Assembly (NCBI GenBank): GCA_003385635.1
Contig: QQUY01000001.1
Location: 1,086,001 to 1,150,000 of the forward strand
Origin: Acidobacteriota bacterium
GTDB lineage: Bacteria > Acidobacteriota > Blastocatellia > Pyrinomonadales > Pyrinomonadaceae
Direction: 5' to 3'
Length of the DNA stretch: 64,000 nucleotides
Shown piece by piece: positions 6,616 to 15,760 of this stretch. Each line of letters opens with the position of its first letter. Positions within the stretch are counted from its first letter, which is position 1. The notes beneath the pieces are model-generated. The model searched no databases and was not told the origin of the DNA. It saw only the letters and a list, made by a program, of their open reading frames with translations. The translations under genes and the position numbers were made by a program.

Positions 6616-9357
6616 CTATCGATCTTGTCTATCCTGTTTCGTTTTCTCTTCCACACAAACTGAAGCACCGGGGTTCGCCGCGCAGACCAGCGCCTTCAAT
6701 GCCGCGACCTGCTTGTCCTGATCAGCTAGTCGTTTTTCAAGCTTCCCGATCCGCTCGTTTTGCGATTCGATCTCGGCTTTTTGACCTTTCACTTCTTCCT
6801 TTTGCCTTTCCAGCTCCGCGGCCTGTTCTTTTACGACATTCACTAGCAGGACGCCGATCCGGTCATACTTCACACCCTCGACCTGTTCATTCTTGTAGGT
6901 CACGAGGAGAGGCTCGATCTCGGCGACTTCTTCAGCGACGAGCCCCAGATCGAACATCCCCGAGCCCTTCCAGTTGAATGTCACCGGCCGCAATCGGTTT
7001 AGAACATCAACTCCGCCGCTGAAAGGCTCGACGTTGTCCTTGTAGCGTATGGAAGAGGAACAAGTCGCGAGTATGTCACTTGCGTTTAGGCAGATATCGG
7101 TCGATCCGGCTGAACCGGTCGTGCCGATGCGTACGACGTCAAACCCGCTCCGCCCGAGCTGTACGGTGTTGCTGGATGTGACGACAGCATCGGCGCCGAT
7201 GACGGTAGCAAATACAAGATCGATCGCTGAAAAATCAGATCCGTTGCCGAATGCAGAATTATTGTTGCCGGTGGTGTTTGAATCACCGGAATCCTCACCA
7301 AAAAAAGAATTGTCGAAGCCGGTAGAGTTCGCGAAACCGGCATTTTCACCGAAGAACGCATTGGCGTTGCCAGTAGTGTTAGCCTGGCCTGCATCCTGAC
7401 CGAAGAACGAATTTAGCGCCCCGGTAGTGTTAGAGTCTCCCGCATCTTCACCGAAGAACGAATTGTTAGATCCGATGGTGTTTGCGAGACCTGCACTTTC
7501 GCCGAAGAAGGAATTACTGCTGCCCGTCGTTGTGTTCCGACCAGCATCCTGTCCGAAGAACGAGTTTCTTGCTCCTGTTGTATTGAACAAGCCCGCGAAC
7601 GTCCCGAAAAACGAATTCTCACTGCCAGAGACGTTCGCAAATCCCGCGTTCCTCCCGAAAAATGAGTTAGCGTTTCCTGTCGTGTTCGAGGCCCCGGTGT
7701 CTTCACCGAAGAAAGCGTTGCTATTTCCAATGGTATTCGAAAGACCGGAATTCTGTCCGAAGAATGAATTGGAGAAACCTGTCGTGTTATCCCGGCCGGC
7801 ATCTTGCCCGAAGAATGAATTTGCGTTGCCGGTCGTGTTCGAGAGACCGGCGGAGGGTCCAAAAAACGAGTTATTGCTACCGCTCGTGTTAGCATCCCCT
7901 GCTCCGACCCCGGCAAATAGATTGTTCGTGCCGGGGCTGCTCAGTATCCTGATGCCGCCAAGATCGTACTGAGTCACAGCGTTCAAGATGTTTGCCGACC
8001 CTGTGCCGGAGATGTTGAAATTACTTGAAGACTGCTGATTGGTAGTGTTCTGTATGAAAGCGGTCGCGTTGGTTAACGGGACATTCACACAGGCGGCGAT
8101 CTCGCTCGAGGCGTTGAAGCACAGGAAGGTTGGCGAGGCCGCGCCGAGCGTGCCGACGCGCACGACATCAAGACCATCACGACCGAGTTGGACTGTGTTG
8201 CTGTCGGTGACAATCGCGCTCGAGCCAATGGCGGTCGCGAAGTTAAGGTCTGCCGCACCGACATCGGCAGAATGCCCTAGCAGGGTGTTGTTTCCTCCGG
8301 TTGAATTGGTAAAGCCGGAGAGCCGGCCGATGAACGTGTTGAGGTTGCCGGTCGTGGTGCCGCCGCCCGAATTGTTGCCGAAGAAGGAATTCCCCTGACC
8401 GCTGATCAGGCCAAAACCCGAGCTCGATCCGAAGAAGGAGTTGTTTACCCCGTTGGAGCTATTGGCACCGGCGTTTCTGCCGAAGAAGTTGTTCGAATTA
8501 CCGGTTGTATTGTCTGCCCCAGCGTTGAAGCCGAAGATTGAGTTGTTGATGCCCGAAGTGTTCAGCGCTCCGGCGTTAGCGCCGACGAAAGTATTCGCGG
8601 ATCCTGAGTTACTGGCTCCGGCGGAGGTTCCGATAAGCAGATTGTTCGATCCAGCAATACTAAGGATGCGGTTACCGCCTAAATTGAATTGCGTGTCAGC
8701 ATCGAAGATGTCAGCCGTGCCCGTGCCCGAAATGTTGAAGTCTGAGGAAGGCTGTTCGGTCGTCGAATTCTGTATGTAGTCAGCGCTTCCCGGTGTCGGC
8801 GCCCGATCATCTGAAAGGCGCGGATCGTTGGTCAGCACGAACTGGTTCGCCGCGACACCACCAAGGTTGAGTGCATTGGTCGCCGTGTCGGCTGTGCCGG
8901 AGGTTGTCGCACTTGCAGCAGTCGTAGCCGAATCGGCGCTTCCAGCGCTCAAGCTTCTTACTGCGTAGGGCACACTGTTGATCGGCTGTCGGGGGGAAAG
9001 AACTGAGTAGGACCCAAGATCGGCTGTTTCGCCTTTGACGTTCAGTGGGGTCGACTGTCGGACCCTGATCTCGAGGAATCGCTCTGTCCCGGGGAACTGA
9101 GCACCGAAATCAAGCGTGACGGAAAAAGAGCCGTCAGTGACCACTACGTTTGACACCTGGAGCGTGGCACCAACCTGCGCGCCGCCATTCAACGAATCAA
9201 AGAGTGCGAACTCGAAATCGTAGTTTCCGTTCGCGGGTATTGAGTTTTCGTTCAGTGCGCCTTGATACATAAAAGCCGTTCCCTGAGCAGAGACCATTGG
9301 AACGGAAACGAGGAAAAGAAGAGCAACGAAAAGGAACAGGCAGACGCGTGGATTCAC
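6616..9357 (-). CDS. fibre-like repeat protein with C-terminal S74 chaperone domain
   Basis: A 913-residue exported protein. Order: signal peptide (to about residue 24, VSAQG); an N-terminal domain (FMYQGALNENSIPANGNYDF... LSPRQPINSVPYAVRS); an Ala/Thr-rich linker; two blocks of about 15-residue repeats (NTTGNxNSFFGxxAGxx); a YadA-head-like cap (ATVIGADAVVTSSNTVQLG); and an S74 domain (SSSIRYKDNV... GLVAEEVAEIEPLLV... VKYDRIGVLLVNVVKEQ). A coiled coil and a C-x8-C pair end it. S74 domains assist trimerisation and cut themselves off with a Ser/Lys pair; Ser five residues before Lys in SSIRYK fits. The start is GTG at 9357 with GGGAGG 6 nt upstream. The first repeat block ends with the same cap and Cys loop but lacks S74, suggesting an internal duplication. 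Ligand and anchoring are unknown. Confidence 0.88.
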   Translation of the reverse strand: MNPRVCLFLFVALLFLVSVPMVSAQGTAFMYQGALNENSIPANGNYDFEFALFDSLNGGAQVGATLQVSNVVVTDGSFSVTLDFGAQFPGTERFLEIRVRQSTPLNVKGETADLGSYSVLSPRQPINSVPYAVRSLSAGSADSATTAASATTSGTADTATNALNLGGVAANQFVLTNDPRLSDDRAPTPGSADYIQNSTTEQPSSDFNISGTGTADIFDADTQFNLGGNRILSIAGSNNLLIGTSAGASNSGSANTFVGANAGALNTSGINNSIFGFNAGADNTTGNSNNFFGRNAGANSSNGVNNSFFGSSSGFGLISGQGNSFFGNNSGGGTTTGNLNTFIGRLSGFTNSTGGNNTLLGHSADVGAADLNFATAIGSSAIVTDSNTVQLGRDGLDVVRVGTLGAASPTFLCFNASSEIAACVNVPLTNATAFIQNTTNQQSSSNFNISGTGSANILNAVTQYDLGGIRILSSPGTNNLFAGVGAGDANTSGSNNSFFGPSAGLSNTTGNANSFFGQDAGRDNTTGFSNSFFGQNSGLSNTIGNSNAFFGEDTGASNTTGNANSFFGRNAGFANVSGSENSFFGTFAGLFNTTGARNSFFGQDAGRNTTTGSSNSFFGESAGLANTIGSNNSFFGEDAGDSNTTGALNSFFGQDAGQANTTGNANAFFGENAGFANSTGFDNSFFGEDSGDSNTTGNNNSAFGNGSDFSAIDLVFATVIGADAVVTSSNTVQLGRSGFDVVRIGTTGSAGSTDICLNASDILATCSSSIRYKDNVEPFSGGVDVLNRLRPVTFNWKGSGMFDLGLVAEEVAEIEPLLVTYKNEQVEGVKYDRIGVLLVNVVKEQAAELERQKEEVKGQKAEIESQNERIGKLEKRLADQDKQVAALKALVCAANPGASVCVEEKTKQDRQDR
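6776..6810. repeat. 7-bp periodic tract inside coiled-coil coding sequence (copy 1)
   Basis: Heptamers CTTTTTG, ACCTTTC, ACTTCTT, CCTTTTG and CCTTTCC lie in the coiled-coil part of the 913-residue fibre gene. Five units; the weakest of the three intragenic examples. Confidence 0.5.
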
Positions 9358-9648
9358 TTGAGACCTCCCATCAAGTTGTTGCAGCTATCATTATTGATCG
9401 AACGTGCCCAAGTATTTAGCGCGCCGTTTCAATAAGTCAAGGTTTGCCTAATCCCCTGTAAGCCGACCTCTTTCACCTGTCGTGCCTCATCGGCGTGTGG
9501 TCAAGCTATTCGGTCTGCCGGACTTAATCCGATCTAGAGACCTACCTGATCATTTAATGTTGAGCTCACGAAGGATCGCAATAGCGGTCACTGCCGCCTT
9601 ATTGATCCTGATGCGATCAGTCTCTTGAGAGCGAGAAAAGTATCGTTC
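9358..9648. other. spacer between two fibre genes
   Basis: 291 bp with no ORF of coding character. It includes the GGGAGG ribosome site for the GTG start at 9357. No strong terminator was seen, so read-through from the 701-residue fibre gene is possible. Confidence 0.5.
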
Positions 9649-11754
9649 CTACTTACAGACCCCGGCCTTCGGATTCGAAGAACAGACCAGCGCCTTCAGC
9701 GCTTCAAGCTCGGCTTTCAACGCATCAAGCTCTTCGGCCTGGCGCTCCATTTCTTTACTTTGAACCTTCAATCTTGAACCCTGAACTTCGATAGTCTTCT
9801 GCTGTTCCTTAACCACATTGATTAGCACTACCCCGATTCGGTCATATTTAACGCCTTCGACAACGCCATCCCTGTATGTCACCAGCAGCGGCTCGATCTC
9901 GGCGACCTCTTCTGCCACCAGACCGAGATCAATCACATTGGAATCCTTCCATCGGAAGGAAACAGGACGCAGGTGCTCCAGAAAGTCCGAGGAACGGGAG
10001 AATGTCGATATGTCAGATTTGTATCGGGCGGAAGAGGAACAGCTCGCGATGTCGTTTCCGCCGTTGATGCACAAAGAGGTAGCTCCGCCCGGACCGAGAG
10101 TCCCGATCCTTACGATGTCCGTGCCGTTCCTCCCAAGTTGGATCGTGTTGCTCGATGTAACAACGGCATTCGAGCCGATCGCGGTCGCGAACGAAAGGGT
10201 CCCCGATCCGACATCGGACCCGCGACCCAACGCTGAGTTGTTGCTGCCCGTTGTGTTGGAATCCCCTGCGTCGCGTCCGATGAACGAGTTGCTCGCCCCG
10301 GTCGTGTTCGCGTCTCCAGAGTTACTTCCTACGAAAACGTTCGCACCGCCCGTGGAATTGGCTTGACCCGATTCGCTTCCGACGAAGACGTTAACCGCTC
10401 CGATCGTATTCGCAGATCCCGCGCTTCTTCCAAGAAACGAGTTGGAAACGCCGGAGGTATTCTGTAGGCCGGCGCTTCTTCCAACGAAAGTGTTGTTCGA
10501 GCCAGAATTATTCGCATTTCCAGCAAAAGCCCCGAAAAAGGAATTGTTGGCGCCATCGAGATTGTTTTCGCCTGATTCTGCCCCGAAAAAGGAGTTGCTG
10601 TTACCAGTCTGATTGTCAGAGCCTGCGAGAGCCCCAAAAAAGGAATTCGAATTGCCGGTGACATTGGATCGCCCCGAACGGTCACCAAAAAATGAGTTAG
10701 ATGAACCTCCGAAATTGTTGGCCCCTGAAGTTCTGCCAAAGAACGAGTTTCCGGTACCCGTCGAATTGCTTTGACCCGCATAAGCACCGAAAAAGGAGTT
10801 ACCGGTTGTGCTGATATTCGACTGGCCTGAGTTAATCCCAACGAACGTATTTTCGGTTGAGGTTGTGGACTCGTACCCGGCTGCGGTTCCAATATAGATA
10901 TTCCTTATACCGGAGGTGTTTCGGAATCCGGCCGCATTCCCGATAAACGTGTTGCTCGTCCCGTCAATATTACTTTGACCTGAAAGCGCGCCAAGAAACG
11001 TGTTTCCGCTACCGCTCGTTGTAAATCGTCCCGCCAAGCTTCCGACAAACGTATTGTCAGTGCCGGAAGGATTGCTGGTACCGGCGAAACGGCCGACAAA
11101 GAGACTCAGTAAACTCGAATCTCCCGAGCCGAGGATCCGGTTCTCCCCGATGTTAAACTGTGTTCCAGCGGTTATTGTAGATGCGGACAGCGTCCCTCCA
11201 GCAACGCCGTCCCCGCCAATATTAAAGTTCGCTTGCGACTGCGGTGTGGTCCCATTTCGAATGTAATTGTCGCTTCCCGGAAGGGGATTGCGATCGTCCG
11301 TCATCCGCGGATCGGTGGTCACCACATATTCCGAGGCCGCTACGCCGCCTAGTTGACCTGCGTTTGTCGCAATGTCGGCATTGGTGGCGTTCGCGCTCTT
11401 TACCGCATAGGGAACACTTGCAAGCTTTTGGCGAGGGGCGAGGATCGTCATGCCGCCGGACCCCGAAGGCCGGACCCTTATCTCCAGGTACCGGTCTGCT
11501 CCCGGAAACTGGTCTCCGAAATCGATCGAGACGCTGAACAGCCCATCCGCGACGGGCACGCCGTTTCTTGAGACAGTGGTGCCCAGCTGAGTTCCGCCCG
11601 CCAGGGAATCAAACAGGAGAAAATCGAAATCGTAATTCCCGTTCGCCGGGCTTCCACTGCTCGAAATGCTTCCCTGGAAGTTAAACTCGGTCGATTGCCC
11701 GAAGACGAAGGCGGAAAGGCAAAGGATTACGGCGGTTAGTAGCAGTTTCTTCAT
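9649..11754 (-). CDS. fibre-like repeat protein with C-terminal S74 chaperone domain
   Basis: A 701-residue paralogue of the protein encoded at 6616-9357 with one repeat block. Signal peptide MKKLLLTAVILCLSAFVFGQ; N-terminal domain (FNFQGSISSSGSPANGNYDF... LAPRQKLASVPYAVKSA); about 18 repeats of the NTTGxxNSFFGxxAG type; the cap ATAIGSNAVVTSSNTIQLG; a Cys pair (SLCINGGNDIASC) just before SSARYKSDI of the S74 domain; coiled coil; terminal C-x8-C. The start ATG has GGAGA 7 nt upstream. It follows a 65-aa ORF by 32 bp. By analogy to YadA heads and S74-bearing phage fibres it should be a trimeric beta-roll shaft; this is inferred from repeat length and cap only. Confidence 0.88.
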   Translation of the reverse strand: MKKLLLTAVILCLSAFVFGQSTEFNFQGSISSSGSPANGNYDFDFLLFDSLAGGTQLGTTVSRNGVPVADGLFSVSIDFGDQFPGADRYLEIRVRPSGSGGMTILAPRQKLASVPYAVKSANATNADIATNAGQLGGVAASEYVVTTDPRMTDDRNPLPGSDNYIRNGTTPQSQANFNIGGDGVAGGTLSASTITAGTQFNIGENRILGSGDSSLLSLFVGRFAGTSNPSGTDNTFVGSLAGRFTTSGSGNTFLGALSGQSNIDGTSNTFIGNAAGFRNTSGIRNIYIGTAAGYESTTSTENTFVGINSGQSNISTTGNSFFGAYAGQSNSTGTGNSFFGRTSGANNFGGSSNSFFGDRSGRSNVTGNSNSFFGALAGSDNQTGNSNSFFGAESGENNLDGANNSFFGAFAGNANNSGSNNTFVGRSAGLQNTSGVSNSFLGRSAGSANTIGAVNVFVGSESGQANSTGGANVFVGSNSGDANTTGASNSFIGRDAGDSNTTGSNNSALGRGSDVGSGTLSFATAIGSNAVVTSSNTIQLGRNGTDIVRIGTLGPGGATSLCINGGNDIASCSSSARYKSDISTFSRSSDFLEHLRPVSFRWKDSNVIDLGLVAEEVAEIEPLLVTYRDGVVEGVKYDRIGVVLINVVKEQQKTIEVQGSRLKVQSKEMERQAEELDALKAELEALKALVCSSNPKAGVCK
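9757..9793. repeat. 7-bp periodic tract inside coiled-coil coding sequence (copy 2)
   Basis: Heptamers CTTTGAA, CCTTCAA, TCTTGAA, CCCTGAA and CTTCGAT occur in phase within the coiled-coil segment EVQGSRLKVQSK of the 701-residue fibre protein. The same words are used by intergenic tracts. Confidence 0.75.
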
Positions 11755-11786
11755 TGTATTTCTCCAATCTGCATTTGCTTGTTCGT

Positions 11787-11984
11787 CTAATCGTCGGTGC
11801 AGACGTGCGTTGCATCTATCGCAGGCGCCCTGAGTTCCTCCTCGGAAGATTCGTCGGACTCTCGCCCATTCTCACAACTGTAAGGAAAAAGTGTCTTTCC
11901 GCAGCTCGGGCACACATCTCTTAACTTCCTTCTGCGTATCTCGATCCGGAGCGTCTCTTTTCGTTCGTTTAGTAGATATTTCAT
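11787..11984 (-). CDS. small CxxC protein, translationally coupled, fibre operon
   Basis: A 65-residue acidic/basic protein with CPSCGK (a CxxC knuckle) and further cysteines in YSCENG and HVCTDD, suggesting a small zinc-binding fold. Its ATG overlaps the stop of the 185-residue gene as TGATG, which argues it is translated by coupling. It ends 32 bp before the fibre gene start. No family is recognised. Position as the gene immediately upstream of a fibre gene matches that of the 95-residue ORF at 19864-20151, although the sequences share only a basic N-terminal half. Confidence 0.65.
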   Translation of the reverse strand: MKYLLNERKETLRIEIRRRKLRDVCPSCGKTLFPYSCENGRESDESSEEELRAPAIDATHVCTDD

Positions 11985-12541
11985 CAGCCTCTTGGAACTG
12001 TTCGTCGCTCCATTTTGTGAGTAATAAAGGTCCCAATAGAGAGCCTCTGGGACGGATCCGTTACCGCCTCGATCAGTGGAGTCGCGGGAAGTACTCGTTC
12101 CGCAGCACTACGGAGAGCACTCATAAAGGGACCTAGTCCTTTTTCGTGTTCACCAAGCCGGTCGACATCGGTGATATTTGCCCACCTGAGGATCAGGTCT
12201 TCATTGTTCCTGATCGGAGCAGCGCCAGCCGGCTCGACGTCATGTTGAATCCGAGTCGCTGCCTGTCCACGACGCGAGGCGACCTCCTGCGGTATTCCGG
12301 TTCCGTCCCAACGGAATCCTATGACCGCCTGTCCCGGCGGCTGACTGGGAACAAAGACTGGATACCCGATCGAACCGTCCTTATTCGCAATCGGAAGCTC
12401 GCCCGCGTGAATTGTGCCGCTGGTGACGATTCCCCGAGGCACCTGCTTGTTGTGACCCCTTATGCTCGTGAGTAGAGGGACGCCTCCAGGGTTAAAGTTT
12501 GGCCACACAACGACGATGATCCCGTGGTTGAAGAAACTCAT
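11984..12541 (-). CDS. hypothetical protein, first gene of fibre operon 1
   Basis: A 185-residue protein of unknown family. It has no signal peptide; the N-terminus MSFFNHGIIVVVWPNFNPGG is hydrophobic but short. Segments such as VFVPSQPPGQAVIGFRWDGTG suggest a beta-rich fold; the C-terminal half is more helical (GPFMSALRSAAERVLPATPL). AGGAG lies 5 nt before the ATG. It opens a possible five-gene reverse-strand run (185 aa, 65 aa, fibre, fibre, VCBS) and is divergent from the winged-helix regulator at 12700 with 158 bp between them. A dedicated role in fibre production or export is possible but not shown. Confidence 0.7.
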   Translation of the reverse strand: MSFFNHGIIVVVWPNFNPGGVPLLTSIRGHNKQVPRGIVTSGTIHAGELPIANKDGSIGYPVFVPSQPPGQAVIGFRWDGTGIPQEVASRRGQAATRIQHDVEPAGAAPIRNNEDLILRWANITDVDRLGEHEKGLGPFMSALRSAAERVLPATPLIEAVTDPSQRLSIGTFITHKMERRTVPRG

Positions 12542-12669
12542 TTGCTCCTCTCGATGAAACTCTTCATTTCAGGCATCGGATTCCGCTATACTTGACCGAA
12601 TCGGCATCTCTTTCACTGGAACGGTTTTATATGAAGTCAGCTCTGAACAAGTCCTAACATCCCGCTGAA

Positions 12670-12688
12670 ATGTTTCTCACATGTTTCT
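12670..12688. promoter_or_regulatory. candidate operator: ATGTTTCT direct repeats 11 bp apart
   Basis: ATGTTTCT occurs at 12670-12677 and 12681-12688, one helical turn apart, in the divergent region between fibre operon 1 and the winged-helix regulator, 12 bp before the regulator's start. OmpR/PhoB-type winged-helix domains typically bind such 10-11-bp spaced direct repeats, so autoregulation is plausible. Confidence 0.4.
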
Positions 12689-12699
12689 GAAATCGCTGT

Positions 12700-14913
12700 A
12701 TGAGCAATGAGATCAACGATTTAGTTGGATTCGAACAGTTTCACGTTGACACACGGAAGGCTGTTCTCTGGTTTGACGGTGAACTGGTCGACGTGCCTAT
12801 GAAGTCGGTTGAGCTGCTTTCGGTGCTGATCAAGAGGCCCGGCGAGGTCATCTCAAAGGAAAGCCTTATGAATGCGGTTTGGGGGGATGCGTTCGTCGAG
12901 GAAAGCGTGCTCACGCAGAACATATATCGGCTCCGGAAGATATTCCGTGAGTCGGGAATTGAAACCGAACTAATTCAGACAGTCCCGCGTCGGGGATATA
13001 TGATCGTCGGGACAATCGAGACCGATGAGATTGCGGAGATCTCGGTCGAACACGAACGCATCGAGCGAACTTTCGTTGTTGATGACGAACAGGAACTGCT
13101 AACCAGTATCCCGTTGCGAAAGGGAATCAATAGACCTGTCGCGTTCTCCTTAGGTGTGATCGCATTGCCGGTCGCCGTGCTCTTTGGCGTTGCTGTCTGG
13201 AACCGGATGGCTGAGGATCGTCCTGCTGCACTGCCGATCATCGAAAATGTCCGTTTTGAGAGAATTACGGAAAGCGGAAGGGCGATCGAACCTGCAATCT
13301 CACGTGACAACAGAAACCTCGCCTACGTCAGGAGCGGAAACAACGAGCACACCATCGTGCTCAGAAACATCGCTACGGGAAGCGAAACCGTTGTCGTCGG
13401 TCCAAAAGAGCACGAGCTCGCGTCGCTGAGCTTCTCACCAGAATCAGATCATTTGTATTACATCGCACGAGAGAAAGAATCTCCGGACTCGACGGTGTAC
13501 AAGATCCCACTATTCGGTGGTAATGAGCGGAAGATCCTAACCGGAATAAGGCATTTCGTCTCTGTCTCGCCGAAAAGCGGCCGTCTTGCTTATATTCGTC
13601 ATGAGAGCGAAACGAACACCTATCACTTGATGGAATCGGGGCCAGACGGGAGTGGGGAAAGGCGAATTGCAACCCGAAAACCGCCCGAATTCTTCCAGGA
13701 TTGGAACACCTATCCAGCCTGGTCCCCAGACGAATCAAAGATCGTGATGCCGGCTCACTCTCAGCCTGGCGAAGGCCGTGAAACAAGCGAAAATTACCTG
13801 ATCGCAGTGGAAACCGAATCGGGAAAGGAAACCCGGATCAAACATCCCGAATGGGCAGGCGTTGGCAATGTGTTTTGGGCGTCGGACGGGAAATCACTTT
13901 TCGTTTCTGCACGTGAAAAAGCGGATTCGTTCATGCAGATCTGGAGGCTTAAGTACCCGACGGGAGAGGCGAACAGAGTCACAAACGATACGAACGACTA
14001 CAGAGATTTCAAACTCTCGGCGAATTCGGAATTGATCGTTGCAGCTAACGTTTCCTCGAGTTCGGACTTGTTCGTCGTTGACACTGCAGACCCTTCGTCG
14101 AGTCAACGGCTGACTAAGCAGAATCTTGCGAACTTTGGCCGCTGGGGACTGGACTGGTTCCCTGACGGAAAGTACCTTGTTGTTGTTAAGAATAAGGGCC
14201 GAAACGACGGAGAACTTTTCAAGATTGACGTAACGAATGGTAAAGAAAGCCAATTGACGTATTTCGAAGGTGCGTCAGTACTTGGTCCGCGAGTTGCTCC
14301 TGACGGCACGGTCTTCTTCGCGAGCAATAGGACGGGGAAGTGGCACATCTGGTCGATAGCTGGGGATGGGACGGGATTGAAGCAGATCACCTTCGGAGCT
14401 TCTGGTGAGAATCACCCGGATGTTAGCTCTGACGGGACATATCTCTACTTCGGCCGACCCGGGAGAGCCCCCACGGAGCTTTGGCGGAAACAGCTTCCAG
14501 ACGGAGAAGACGAACGGCTGAACTTTAGAACCGCCGGTCCTACAAGGATGTCGCCGACCAATCCCTCACAACTTGTATCATTCCTATATGTTCAGGATGC
14601 GAAGTACCCCTGGACTGTGGTGCTAGCCGACCTGGATCAAAGATCTGGTCCGGAGAACCTATATTTTGAGCCTGAAAACCATGTTTTTGCGTGGGACCGT
14701 TCGGGATCGGGCATCTACTTCGGGAAGAAATCGTTGAGTGTGTCGAATCTGTGGTTCAAGCCGATCGACAAACAGCCGGCGCGGCAGGTGACCGATTATG
14801 ATACTGGAAAGGTGGTCGGCGTCGCTGTTTCGAGCGATGGAAGCAGGATCGCGCTTTCGCGAGAGAATACGGTCTCAAATCTGTTCATGATAAAGGGCTT
14901 TCTAGGGAATTGA
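12700..14913 (+). CDS. ToxR/CadC-like transmembrane winged-helix regulator with PD40 propeller
   Basis: A 737-residue protein. Residues about 8-105 are an OmpR/PhoB-type winged helix (FHVDTRKAVLWFDGELVDVPMKSVELLSVL... QNIYRLRKIF... IQTVPRRGYM). One membrane span follows at about 148-168 (VAFSLGVIALPVAVLFGVAV). The rest is a series of TolB/PD40-type blades with repeated SPDxxxLYYI, SPDESKI and APDGTVFFASNR motifs, expected in the periplasm. This is the CadC/ToxR design: an external sensor that regulates DNA while membrane-bound. It is divergent from fibre operon 1, which is the obvious candidate target. The propeller ligand is unknown. The ATG has no obvious Shine-Dalgarno sequence. Confidence 0.88.
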   Translation: MSNEINDLVGFEQFHVDTRKAVLWFDGELVDVPMKSVELLSVLIKRPGEVISKESLMNAVWGDAFVEESVLTQNIYRLRKIFRESGIETELIQTVPRRGYMIVGTIETDEIAEISVEHERIERTFVVDDEQELLTSIPLRKGINRPVAFSLGVIALPVAVLFGVAVWNRMAEDRPAALPIIENVRFERITESGRAIEPAISRDNRNLAYVRSGNNEHTIVLRNIATGSETVVVGPKEHELASLSFSPESDHLYYIAREKESPDSTVYKIPLFGGNERKILTGIRHFVSVSPKSGRLAYIRHESETNTYHLMESGPDGSGERRIATRKPPEFFQDWNTYPAWSPDESKIVMPAHSQPGEGRETSENYLIAVETESGKETRIKHPEWAGVGNVFWASDGKSLFVSAREKADSFMQIWRLKYPTGEANRVTNDTNDYRDFKLSANSELIVAANVSSSSDLFVVDTADPSSSQRLTKQNLANFGRWGLDWFPDGKYLVVVKNKGRNDGELFKIDVTNGKESQLTYFEGASVLGPRVAPDGTVFFASNRTGKWHIWSIAGDGTGLKQITFGASGENHPDVSSDGTYLYFGRPGRAPTELWRKQLPDGEDERLNFRTAGPTRMSPTNPSQLVSFLYVQDAKYPWTVVLADLDQRSGPENLYFEPENHVFAWDRSGSGIYFGKKSLSVSNLWFKPIDKQPARQVTDYDTGKVVGVAVSSDGSRIALSRENTVSNLFMIKGFLGN

Positions 14914-14984
14914 ATGATCTTCGTGGCCACTAATTGCTCGTCTTCCACAAACTTCATTCCTTGAACTTTTATTTACCCGTTCTC

Positions 14985-15745
14985 AATTTCCAGTTCTACA
15001 ACCCTTTCATCCCATTGATCCCTGTTACAAAAAAGGCGAAAAAACAAGATAGACAGAATCTACAGGATGGAAGATTGATAATTGACAATTGAGAATGGTT
15101 GTTTTCAGTTTCAGTTTCCATTGGCCAACGTAGTCGCTTAAGACGGATGTTTAGGGAGGCTCGTCGCTTATCTCCCTTGAAAGACAATCCTCTTACACGT
15201 ATGCGAATTCCTGAACTTTGAAATTTCGATTTTCAATTCTCCATCCCCTTCACCCCTGTCAAAAGAAAGCGAGAAAATAGGATCGACATGATCTACAGGT
15301 TGGAAGATTATTAATTGACAATTGAGAATGGTTGATTCTAGTTTCAGTTTCCAATGGCAAACGTAGTCACTTGAGCTGGATGTTTTGGGAGGCTCGTCGC
15401 TCATCTCCTTTGAAAGACAATCCTCTTTCACGTATGCGAATTCCTGAACTTTGAAATCTCGATTTTCAATTCTCCATCCCCTTCACCCCTGTCAAAAGAA
15501 AGCAAGAAAATAGGATCGACATGATCTACAGGTTGGAAGATTATTAATTGACAATTGAGAATGGTTGATTCTAGTTTCAGTTTCCAATGGCAAACGTAGT
15601 CACTTGAGCCGGATGTTTTGGGAGGCTCGTCGCTCATCTCCCTTGAAAGACAATCCTCTTTCACGTATGCGAATTCCTGAACTTTGAACTCTCAATTTTC
15701 AATTATCAATCTTCCATCCTGCGAATCCTGTCCATCCTGTTTGTC
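14985..15745. repeat. three tandem copies of a 233-bp unit plus 7/9-bp repeat ends
   Basis: The landmark ATTGACAATTGAGAATGG occurs at 15081, 15314 and 15547, exactly 233 bp apart. Copies 2 and 3 are nearly identical; copy 1 has diverged. Within each unit there is a 7-bp periodic part (ATTGACA ATTGAGA) next to a 9-bp periodic part (TCCATCCTG-type). The array fills the whole gap between two convergent genes. Overlapping ORFs of 78-87 codons in the units are judged non-coding. Confidence 0.9.
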
Positions 15746-15760
15746 TTCTCTTCTTCCGTG

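Noticed and set aside
7049..11537. Many long + strand ORFs opposite the fibre genes, with repeated SPKNELxxPVV motifs
   Set aside because: They mirror the 45-bp coding repeats of the real reverse-strand genes; no ribosome sites or known domains.
15168..15664. Two overlapping reverse ORFs (87 and 78 codons) in the 233-bp repeats
   Set aside because: They exist because the repeat is open in one frame; differences between copies change amino acids, and part of the frame is low-complexity repeat.
14985..15745. Possible CRISPR-like array
   Set aside because: The repeated unit is 233 bp with no alternating repeat and spacer structure, and no cas gene is present.
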